NCBI RefSeq assembly: GCF_016805305.1
Contig: NZ_JAERQN010000002.1
Location: forward strand, 310,001-374,000
DNA: 64,000 bases
Direction: 5' to 3'
From: Falsiroseomonas ponticola
GTDB taxonomy: Bacteria > Pseudomonadota > Alphaproteobacteria > Acetobacterales > Acetobacteraceae
Shown: positions 32,262-39,629 of the stretch, piece by piece
Layout: each line of letters begins with the position of its first letter
Numbering within the stretch: the stretch's first letter is position 1
The notes under the pieces: model-generated
The model's database searches: none
What the model was told of the DNA's origin: nothing
Seen by the model: only the letters and a program-made list of their open reading frames with translations
Translations under genes and position numbers: made by a program

Positions 32262-34211
32262 CTACCGCGGCGCGAGGCGCGCCAGCGTGCCGGCCTCCGC
32301 CGCCGCCACGATGGCCCGCGCATCCTCCGCCAGCAGCAGGCGTTCGCCCTGCAGCCGTTCCGCGCTGGCGCGCACGGCGGCGACATAGGCGGCCTGGTCC
32401 GGCCAGCGTTCCTCGAGGGAGGGGCGCGGATCGCCCGCGGCCTGGCGTTCCGCCCGCGTCGCCGCGAAGGGGATCACGCCGCCCTGGTTGGTGCAGAGCG
32501 CGCCTTCCCCGAAGCCGGCGCTCCGCGGGTTCCAGCCGGTATAGGTGGCGCGCGGCGCCTCGATGACCGGCGTGCGCAGCCCGCCGATGGCGTTGCCATC
32601 CGCATCCACGCGGGGGAAGAGGATCGGGTAGCTGCCGATCACCACCGGCGGGTTCTTCGTGGTGTCCAGCAGCGGCGCGGGCGTCCAGGACGTCAGGCGC
32701 GGCATGCCGGGGATGGCGGGATAGGCGGCGGCGGGCACCAGCGTGCCATGCGCCACCATCGGCACGCGGCTGGCCGGGGGCTCCGCGCCTTCGCGCACCC
32801 AGGCCTCCAGCGCCGCGACCAGGGCGCGGGTGGGGGCCCCGGCCTGCAGCGGGTTCATCGGCATCTGGCACATCGGGTTGCGGTTCGCGACCGCCTCCGC
32901 CACCGCGTAGTGGGGATGGCCGGTCATCATGTAGCCCCGCACCTCCGGCGGCAGGTCCACATGCCGCCCCGCCGGGTCCGTGTAGGTCAGCGACCCGCGC
33001 GCGCCCCAGAACTCGAACTCGCTATCGGTCTGGAAGACGCGGGGACAGGTGTTGGAGATGCGGCAGCGCCGCAGCAGCCCATCCCGCGCGCCGGTCAGCG
33101 GATCCGTCGTGGTCGCGTAGGTGAAGGGGAACTGGTCGGCGGCGTAGAGGCGATCCGTGTGGTCGGAAGGGTTCCGGCCGGGCTGCGCCCAGCGCGTGTT
33201 CATGAAGGTGCGCCGGCTGCCCGGGATATGCGCCACCAGGCCATCGAAGACCGGGCGGCCGCGCGTATCCTCGTTGAAGCCGAGATGCAGGTAGTCCCGC
33301 AGGAAGCGGCCGGACTGGGAGATGCCCATGCCGAGCGTCGCCGTCACGGTGCTGCGCCCATTCGCCGCCAGCGGATTGGCATCGCTGCCGTCCCGCCGCA
33401 GGAAGGCCGTGACGTCGCGGAACGCGGAGAAGCCCATGCCGAGCACGAGGGGATCGCGCGCGGTGTAGGTGAGTTCGTAGATGGCGCCGGCATCGAAGCC
33501 GGCGGGGCGCGTGATCTCGATCCGGTCGCCCTCCAGCAGGCGCCAGGCCAGCCCGGCCGGCGTCTGGCGCTGGTCCTCCTGCCGTGCGCGCACCGTCAGG
33601 GTGATGCTGGCGGGATCGGCGACGGGATAGGTGAGCTGGCCGATGGCCGGGTTCGTCGTGTTGTCGAAGACGAACTCCTCCCGCGACGGCCCCGTGATGC
33701 CGGTGATGCGCGGCACCTGCACCTTCATGCCCTGGCCCGGCGTCCAGTCGCCCTGCCAGCCCACCCAGGCGAGCGTCATGCCCTGGCGGAAGGTCCAGCC
33801 ATTGCCGGCATCGGCGGCCTGTTCCAGCCGCGGCGTGCCGGCGGCGGAGCTGTCGTTCAGCACCTGCGTGACGATGCGCCGGCCGCGGTTCGGCGGCTCC
33901 ACCAGCAGCGTGCCGTTGCCGCGGGCAAGGTCGGCGGGGCGCAGGATGATGACATCCGCCGTGGCCTCCACCCGCCCCTCGGCGTTGCGCGGCGCGCGGT
34001 CGATATCGGCGATGACGGCGTTGCGCGGATCGGCGGGATCCAGCGCGATGGTGGCGCGGGCGCGGATCTCCATATAGGGGCCGGCGGCGCCGAAGGCCTG
34101 GCCTTCGAAGGCGGGGCGCGGCGGGCCCGTCAGCTCGAACCGCACCACCTCCGCCATCGCGGCGGGCGACAGGGCCGCGAGCGCGACGGCGCCGAGCAGG
34201 ACACGCTTCAT
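32262..34211 (-). CDS. Exported alpha/beta hydrolase-domain protein (Abhydrolase_10 type)
   Basis: The 649-residue precursor starts MKRVLLGAVALAALSPAAMA, a clear signal peptide. It is a large beta-rich protein with an embedded alpha/beta hydrolase domain: the probable nucleophile elbow is LGMGISQSGRFLRDYLHLGF near residue 295, and IPGSRRTFMNTR follows. The family is secreted and uncharacterised, probably esterases. ATG 34211 has AAGGA about ten bases upstream; the longer frame to 34475 overlaps the kinase operon and has no signal peptide. Confidence 0.82.
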   Translation of the reverse strand: MKRVLLGAVALAALSPAAMAEVVRFELTGPPRPAFEGQAFGAAGPYMEIRARATIALDPADPRNAVIADIDRAPRNAEGRVEATADVIILRPADLARGNGTLLVEPPNRGRRIVTQVLNDSSAAGTPRLEQAADAGNGWTFRQGMTLAWVGWQGDWTPGQGMKVQVPRITGITGPSREEFVFDNTTNPAIGQLTYPVADPASITLTVRARQEDQRQTPAGLAWRLLEGDRIEITRPAGFDAGAIYELTYTARDPLVLGMGFSAFRDVTAFLRRDGSDANPLAANGRSTVTATLGMGISQSGRFLRDYLHLGFNEDTRGRPVFDGLVAHIPGSRRTFMNTRWAQPGRNPSDHTDRLYAADQFPFTYATTTDPLTGARDGLLRRCRISNTCPRVFQTDSEFEFWGARGSLTYTDPAGRHVDLPPEVRGYMMTGHPHYAVAEAVANRNPMCQMPMNPLQAGAPTRALVAALEAWVREGAEPPASRVPMVAHGTLVPAAAYPAIPGMPRLTSWTPAPLLDTTKNPPVVIGSYPILFPRVDADGNAIGGLRTPVIEAPRATYTGWNPRSAGFGEGALCTNQGGVIPFAATRAERQAAGDPRPSLEERWPDQAAYVAAVRASAERLQGERLLLAEDARAIVAAAEAGTLARLAPR

Positions 34212-34296
34212 GGACCGGTTTCCTTCCCCTGAGTTGGGGGAAGGCTCGCGCAGCGCGCCGGGCGATGCAACGGGAAAGCGGCGCCCCGGCCGCGCG

Positions 34297-34539
34297 TCAG
34301 GACCGCTTGTCGCGGCAGGCGTCGGACCAGGCCTGCAACACCGCCTGCGCCTGGCTGATGGCCTGCGCCGCATCCTGCATGCGCCGCCCCGCTTCCCGCG
34401 CATCCTGTCGCGCATCGGCCAGCAGGGCGACGTCCAGCGCCAGGGCGCTGGTCGCCAGCGGCTGCGCGACTTCATGGACGAGCCGCCGCACCGCGTCGCA
34501 GGCCGCGACGGCGCGGTCGCCGCTGGGCAGTCGCTTCAT
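34297..34539 (-). CDS. Orphan 80-residue HisKA (DHp) domain protein
   Basis: This tiny protein is nearly all one helical hairpin. Residues 17-35 (VRRLVHEVAQPLATSALAL) align with the H box of the kinase encoded two genes upstream (GVAHELNQPCATITLAADVA): the His (His22), Glu, Gln-Pro, Ala-Thr and downstream Asp-Val-Ala all match. The second helix runs to about residue 72. There is no ATPase domain, transmembrane segment or receiver. Its start overlaps the stop of the response regulator (ATGA). It could be a stand-alone phosphotransfer or dimerisation module, a phosphatase for the regulator, or a decoy. The homology is seen; the role is inference. Confidence 0.75.
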   Translation of the reverse strand: MKRLPSGDRAVAACDAVRRLVHEVAQPLATSALALDVALLADARQDAREAGRRMQDAAQAISQAQAVLQAWSDACRDKRS

Positions 34540-35249
34540 TGATCCTCCTCGACCGTGAAACCGGTGAACACGTAGCCCGCGATCCGCACCGCCCGGATGT
34601 TGCCCGGCGCGATCTTGATGCGCAGCTTCATCACGACGGTGTCCACCGCCCTGTCGCCCGGCCGGTGCGGCCGCTTGAAGACCGCTTCGCTGATGGCGGC
34701 GCGGCTGACCGGCCGCCCCAGCGCATCCCACAGCAGGGCCAGCGTCTCGAACTCCGAGCTGGTCAGGTTGCAGCCGGTGCCATCGGGCCGGATCAGGTCG
34801 CGGCGCAGGGCGGACAGCACCCAGCCATCGATCTGCCGGTCGCGCGCCTTGGACGGGGCGGGATCGCGGCCGCGAGGCACGTGCCGGCGCAGCACGGCGC
34901 GGATGCGCGCCAGCAATTCGCGCGGCGCCGCGGTCTTCTCCACCTCGTCATCCGCCCCGATCTCGAGGTTGAGGATCCGGTCCGTGAGGTCCGAGACCCC
35001 CGTGACGATGATGCAGGGCGTGCTGCTGCGCTGGCGGAGGTTCAGCAGCAGCTCCGTGCCGCGGACATCGCCCAGGCGCTGGTCCAGCAGGATCAGGTCC
35101 GGTGCGAAATGCTCCATCTGCTGCTGGAAGGTCTGCGGTTCCTGCGTGACGGCCACGGTGCAGCCCTGCGCCTGCAGATAGGCCGCGATCTGGCGCCCAT
35201 AGGCGGGGTCGTCGTCCAGCACCAGGATGCGCGGTAGCGTCGCGGTCAT
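34536..35249 (-). CDS. OmpR-type response regulator
   Basis: The 237-residue protein has an N-terminal receiver domain with acidic residues Asp12-Asp14, phospho-acceptor Asp56 in DLILLDQRLGD, the Thr in CIIVTGVSD and the Lys in EVEKTAAP (the usual Pro after Lys is Thr). A C-terminal winged helix follows (LTSSEFETLALLWDALGRPV, then RAVDTVVMKLRIKI). It lies between the Cache kinase gene, whose stop its start overlaps by four bases, and the orphan HisKA gene, so it is the probable output of this signalling operon. Confidence 0.92.
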   Translation of the reverse strand: MTATLPRILVLDDDPAYGRQIAAYLQAQGCTVAVTQEPQTFQQQMEHFAPDLILLDQRLGDVRGTELLLNLRQRSSTPCIIVTGVSDLTDRILNLEIGADDEVEKTAAPRELLARIRAVLRRHVPRGRDPAPSKARDRQIDGWVLSALRRDLIRPDGTGCNLTSSEFETLALLWDALGRPVSRAAISEAVFKRPHRPGDRAVDTVVMKLRIKIAPGNIRAVRIAGYVFTGFTVEEDQ

Positions 35250-37390
35250 GCCTGCACCGCCGTGGCTTGCGCGGGCACCATCACCTCACCCGCCGCGCGG
35301 CCTTCCTGCACGTTGAGGCAGAGCGTGACGACCGCGCCGCCATCCGCATGGTTCGCGATATCGATCGTGCCGCCGAAGCCGCGGATGGTGCCATAGGCGA
35401 TGGAAAGGCCGAGGCCGGTGCCCTGGCCCGCCGGCTTGGTGGTGAAGAAGGGTTCGAACAGCCGGTCGGCGGAACCGGCGGGCAGGCCCTCGCCATGGTC
35501 GCGCACGGTCAGGACCACCCGGCCCGCGGCCGCGTCATGGCGCGCGGCGATGTCGATCCGCTTGTGCCGGCCGGTGACGCAGCGCATCGCGTCCCGCGCA
35601 TTGACGAAGAGGTTCACGAGGACCTGTTCCAGCGGCACCACCTCGGCATGCACCATCGGGAGGGTCGCGGGCAGGTCCACGGCCACGCCGATGCCCGAGG
35701 CGTTGAGCATGCCGTTGCTGATCTTGAGCGCGCCCGAGACCACATCCGGCAGGGACACGGCGCCGACCTGGCCATCCGGCATGCGGCTGAAGATCTGGAA
35801 GTGGTCGATCACTTCCCGCAGCCGCGCCGTCTGCACCGCGATGTCGTCCAGCCGCTGCCGGGCGGAGGCGAGGTCCGCCGGCGTGCCGCGCGCCAGTTCG
35901 AAGGAAGCGACATCCGCGGCAAGGGTGATGGTGGCGCAGGGCTGGTTCAGCTCATGCGCGACGCCGGTTGCCATTTCGCCCAGCGTGGCCAGCTTGGCCG
36001 CCGCGATCGCTTGCGCCTTGATGGTGCGCTCCTCCGTGATGTCGATGATCAGGCCGACGACCTCGAGGCTGCCCGGCGCCGAGGCGGTGTTGACGACGCG
36101 GCAGTGTTCGCGGACCCAGGCATGGCCGCCCGCCTCCGACCGCGTCTGGAATTCGCGGATCGCCTCCGATGCCGCGTAGACATTGCGGAAGAAGGCGGCA
36201 CGGGCATCGGCGGGACCTGGCGCGCCGGGGCGCGCCAGCAGGCGGCGCCCCGGCTGTTCCGGCGGCGCCTCCTCCGGCCAGCACGCCTTCTCCCCCACCT
36301 GCGTGTGGGTCAGCAGGCTGCTGAAATTGCCGTCGCTGTCGATCGTTCCGCGATAGGCCCGGCCCGGCATCGCCGCGAGAAGCGCGGAGGCTTCCTTCGC
36401 CGCGGCCATGTCGGCCGCGGCCTCGAAGCGCGCGCGGCTGCCATCCAGGCCGGCGAAGACGAGCAGAAGCCCGCCCGTGGCGCCGGCGAGCAGGGAGAAC
36501 AGCGCGAAGGTCAGGGTCTGCCGCTGCCGCGCCGCCGCCTGTTCGATGGGGGCGTAGTCCAGCCCGAAGGCGACGGTCACGCCCCATTTCGGCAGGGTCT
36601 GCCAGGCGCAGAGCAGCCGGCGGCCATCGATCTCGCTGCGGATCAGCGCGCCGCCCTGCGGCGCGCTGTCAAGGATGCTCAACGTCCGCTGGCTGATCCG
36701 GCGGCCGATGGAATTGAGGGGATCCTCGCTGCGCGCCAGCACCGTGCCGTCATGGCGGATCACGGCGGCCACCGCGCCCGCCCCGAAGTCGATCGCGCCA
36801 AGCCCCGCACTCATGGCGAGCGAATCGAGGGAGACCACGCCGATGCCGGCGAAGGCCCCGCCGCGATCGAGGAGTGGCTGCGTCACCTGGACGCTCCACT
36901 CGCCCGATACGACGCCACGGACAGGCGCGCTGATGGAGGGCGCCATGTGTCCGTCACGGTGGCGCTGGAAATAGTCGCGCTCCGACACGTCCACGCCGAT
37001 GAAGCGCGGGTTGGTGCTCCACGCGATGCGGCCGGTGGCGTCGATGATCCCGACCTGCCGCACATCGAGGCGCCTGGCCTCCGCCACTTCCTGGAGATGG
37101 CGTTCGAGCTGCGTGGGGCCGTTGACCATCGCGGCATGGTCGTGAACATAGGCGTGCCGGGCGATGACCTGCAGCGTCAGCGCTGCCTCCAGCGACCCTT
37201 CGATGCGCTGGCGGATGGCCTCGACCGCCGCATCGGCGATCAGGCGGCTATGCGCCTCGTTCTTCGCCTGCGTTTCCGCCACCAGCCGATCCACGCCCGC
37301 CGATCCGGCCGCGTAGGCACCGAGAAGCACGACGCCGATGATCAGGACACGCCAGCTATGCGGCGGCGTTCGCCGGATGCGTTCACGCAT
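35246..37390 (-). CDS. Cache-domain sensor histidine kinase
   Basis: The 714-residue protein has membrane helices at about 14-33 and 286-308 flanking a double-Cache sensor (PRFIGVDVSERDYFQRHRDG, a typical dCache motif), a PAS region (about 345-455), HisKA with His479 in GVAHELNQPCAT, and a complete HATPase: N box LFVNARDAM, G1 RDHGEGLPAG, F box LFEPFFTTK, G2 GTGLGLSIAYG. It overlaps the upstream REC-HisKA gene by eight bases and the downstream regulator by four, so all are coupled. The ligand is probably a small periplasmic organic compound, going by the family. Confidence 0.93.
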   Translation of the reverse strand: MRERIRRTPPHSWRVLIIGVVLLGAYAAGSAGVDRLVAETQAKNEAHSRLIADAAVEAIRQRIEGSLEAALTLQVIARHAYVHDHAAMVNGPTQLERHLQEVAEARRLDVRQVGIIDATGRIAWSTNPRFIGVDVSERDYFQRHRDGHMAPSISAPVRGVVSGEWSVQVTQPLLDRGGAFAGIGVVSLDSLAMSAGLGAIDFGAGAVAAVIRHDGTVLARSEDPLNSIGRRISQRTLSILDSAPQGGALIRSEIDGRRLLCAWQTLPKWGVTVAFGLDYAPIEQAAARQRQTLTFALFSLLAGATGGLLLVFAGLDGSRARFEAAADMAAAKEASALLAAMPGRAYRGTIDSDGNFSSLLTHTQVGEKACWPEEAPPEQPGRRLLARPGAPGPADARAAFFRNVYAASEAIREFQTRSEAGGHAWVREHCRVVNTASAPGSLEVVGLIIDITEERTIKAQAIAAAKLATLGEMATGVAHELNQPCATITLAADVASFELARGTPADLASARQRLDDIAVQTARLREVIDHFQIFSRMPDGQVGAVSLPDVVSGALKISNGMLNASGIGVAVDLPATLPMVHAEVVPLEQVLVNLFVNARDAMRCVTGRHKRIDIAARHDAAAGRVVLTVRDHGEGLPAGSADRLFEPFFTTKPAGQGTGLGLSIAYGTIRGFGGTIDIANHADGGAVVTLCLNVQEGRAAGEVMVPAQATAVQA

Positions 37391-38582
37391 CGCGCGGTTC
37401 CGCGGCGCGAAGCGGCATCGCCATGCGCAGCGCCATGGCCCCCGAGGCGCCGTTCCACGACGTCATGCGGCCGCCCAGCCCTTCCAGCAGGCGGCGGGCG
37501 ATGACGAAGCGCAGCCCTTCCTGGGTCCGCACCCAGGGGCTGGTCGTCTCCTCGAAGGCGATGCCGGCGGGCGGCTCCTCCGGCGTCGCCCCCGCGGGCA
37601 CGACCAGCAACGTCACCACGACCCAGGACGGATCCCCGGCCAGCGCGATGGCAGGGCGCAGCAGGGCGCCGGGCGGTGCCCATTCCATCGCTTCCTGCAT
37701 CGCATGGTCGATGATGCGGCCGAGCAGGCCGGGGGACGCATCGACGGCCACGGGCGGCATCGTGCCCCATGCCAGCGCGATGCCCTTGCGCGCGGCGAGG
37801 GGCTGGAGCTGCTCCGCCGTGCCGCGCATCAGATCGGCGAGGATGGTGCCGCGTTCCGGCGCCGCCAGGTCGCGCTGGCCGACGCGATGCAGCTCCTCCA
37901 CCAGCTCCACCGCTTCCGTGGCCTTGCGGACCCCATCGATCAGCAGCGCCATGCAGGCCGCGGAGCCTGCCGCCGGCGATGGGGAGGCCAGGAGTTCCGC
38001 CCCGCCCGCGATGGCCGAGAGCGGCGTGCGCAGCGCGTGCGAGATGGCATGGATGTCGCGGTCGCCGCCCGCCGATGCCGTCCCGGCGCCGGGCGTGGCG
38101 GCGCCTTCCAGCGTCCTCAGCCGGCTCAGCCGCGACTGCCGTTCCCGCGCGTTGCGCCGTCGGGTGCCCGCCCGTTCCAGCGCCGCGCCCACGGCCCGCG
38201 CCGCCTCCGCCAGGCGGAAGGGCTTGCGCAGGAAATCGCTGACGCGCGTGCGCACGGCCGCTGCCGCATCGTCGATGGTGGCGTGGCCGGTCATCACGAT
38301 GACCTCCACGGCGCGTTCGTCATCCCGGTCCCGCAGGATGTGGCGGGCGAGGTTCAGGCCATCCAGTCCCGGCATGCGGATATCGCTGATCACGACGGCA
38401 ATCATGGGGTTCGCATCGAGCGCCGCGAGCGCTTCCTCCGAGGAAGGGGCGCTCGAGACGCGAAAGCCGAAGGCCGCCAGCCCATCGACCAGTTGCCGTG
38501 ACACCGCGGCTTCGTCATCCACGACGAGGACCGAGTATCCGGCGCTTGGCGGTGGCACAGCGTGCACCTGGGCAGCGGTCAT
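37383..38582 (-). CDS. Receiver-HisKA protein with degenerate ATPase domain
   Basis: The 399-residue protein starts with an intact receiver (acidic pair Asp22-Asp23, phospho-acceptor Asp67 in VVISDIRMPGLDG, Lys120 in FLRKPF) followed by a HisKA helix with His182 in ISHALRTPLSAIAGG. The C-terminal region should be an ATPase, but the N box is changed (IIDHAMQEAM, no Asn at the usual place), there is no D-x-G-x-G box and no GLGL motif. It may therefore not make its own phosphate and could act as a phosphorelay intermediate. ATG 38582 starts the operon downstream of the predicted promoter at 38677-38705. Confidence 0.85.
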   Translation of the reverse strand: MTAAQVHAVPPPSAGYSVLVVDDEAAVSRQLVDGLAAFGFRVSSAPSSEEALAALDANPMIAVVISDIRMPGLDGLNLARHILRDRDDERAVEVIVMTGHATIDDAAAAVRTRVSDFLRKPFRLAEAARAVGAALERAGTRRRNARERQSRLSRLRTLEGAATPGAGTASAGGDRDIHAISHALRTPLSAIAGGAELLASPSPAAGSAACMALLIDGVRKATEAVELVEELHRVGQRDLAAPERGTILADLMRGTAEQLQPLAARKGIALAWGTMPPVAVDASPGLLGRIIDHAMQEAMEWAPPGALLRPAIALAGDPSWVVVTLLVVPAGATPEEPPAGIAFEETTSPWVRTQEGLRFVIARRLLEGLGGRMTSWNGASGAMALRMAMPLRAAEPRDA

Positions 38583-39014
38583 GACGCACTCGATACTCAA
38601 CAAATCTAGGTCGCCGTATATCGACCGTCGCGGAACAGCCGCAAGGTGGCGCGACATTGCACCACACAACTCGACATCTATCGAAAACTCATGTGCTGAC
38701 GTCAAGGAATCTAAGCAGGCGCGGATTCCGCCCACGCTGTCCCGCCCCGGCCCGCGTGGACTCATCCAGAGCAGAATCAACGGGAATCGACAACACTGCG
38801 CGTGGAAAAAGCCGCCGCCATCGCGCACAGATGCCCGATGCGCCCGCTGTACCCGAGCCGTGCCGTCCAGACATCGATGAACGCCTGCTCCGCCATGCCA
38901 GGCCTGCGGCGGGATGCCGCGGCGGCCGATCCGGTGACGGCGCCGCGCGCCCCGGCGCAGGAACCACCGCCATTCCAAGACCCGCCTGACGATGCGATGC
39001 CCAGGGAGACGACC
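38583..39014. other. 432-bp divergent intergenic region between the two-component operon and the XRE gene
   Basis: This is one of the least GC-rich stretches in the window. Besides the promoter at 38677-38705 it holds three TATCGA/TCGATA hexamers (about 38589, 38616 and 38679), possible regulator sites near the minus-strand transcription start. The portion 38770-39000 holds no convincing gene; frames there read as shadow. Confidence 0.5.
38677..38705 (-). promoter_or_regulatory. Predicted sigma70-like promoter of the two-component operon
   Basis: On the minus strand TTGACG (38700-38705) and GATAGA (38677-38682) are separated by 17 bp, the optimal spacing. The -10 overlaps a TATCGA hexamer. 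Transcription would start near 38670, leaving a leader of about 85 nt before ATG 38582. Confidence 0.5.
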
Positions 39015-39449
39015 GTGAACATGATGCATGGCGACATCGTCGCAGCCGACCCGACCACCGCCGAGCGGACGGCCGATCTCGCCAGCATCCGCCTCGGCAA
39101 GCGCATGCGGGACATGCGGAAGCTGCGGCAGATGACGCAGGCCGATCTGGGCCGCTTCATCGGCATCACGCCCCAGCAGGTGCAGAAGTACGAGACCGGC
39201 CTGAACCGCGTCTCCGCCGCCACGCTGGTGCGCATCGCGCAGGCGCTGCGCATCTCGCCCCTGCTGCTCATCAGCAGCATCTGGCCGGAGGCGGAGATGA
39301 ACGAGGGTTCGCTCAGCAGCGCCTACCTGGATGTCGATGTGACCGAGCGCGTTGCGATCGTGGAGCTGTACGGCGCCATCGCCGATCCCGAATGGCGCCG
39401 CCGCGCGAAGGATCTGCTGGAGCTGATGGCGAAGGCGCGCAGCGCCTAG
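39015..39449 (+). CDS. XRE-family helix-turn-helix regulator
   Basis: The 144-residue protein has a Cro/CI-type HTH: RKLRQMTQADLGRFIGITPQ, then QVQKYETGLNRVSAATLVRI and AQALRISPLLLI. The remaining 60 residues are a helical tail. AGGGAG lies six bases before GTG 39015, so that start is preferred; ATG 39021 or ATG 38997 are alternatives. It is divergent from the two-component operon and followed 180 bases later by the His-less kinase gene, so it may regulate either. Confidence 0.85.
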   Translation: MNMMHGDIVAADPTTAERTADLASIRLGKRMRDMRKLRQMTQADLGRFIGITPQQVQKYETGLNRVSAATLVRIAQALRISPLLLISSIWPEAEMNEGSLSSAYLDVDVTERVAIVELYGAIADPEWRRRAKDLLELMAKARSA

Positions 39450-39629
39450 CGCGCTCCGCCGCCGCGGCCCGCCCGCCGATCAATCACGAGATGTCCCGAC
39501 TTGCCTGAAGGGGGTTTCGCCGCCACTCACACCGACCAAACTGGCAAGGTTGCAGGCCTGCCAGGCCATGGCCGATGCGAACAGGATCGGAGCGTGCGTC
39601 ACAACGCCTGAGATGCAGGGATCCGCGGG

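Noticed and set aside
34212..34475. A longer hydrolase-domain protein starting at 34475
   Set aside because: The extra 88 residues are Arg/Pro/Ser-rich, overlap the orphan HisKA gene antisense and lack a signal peptide, which does appear at 34211.
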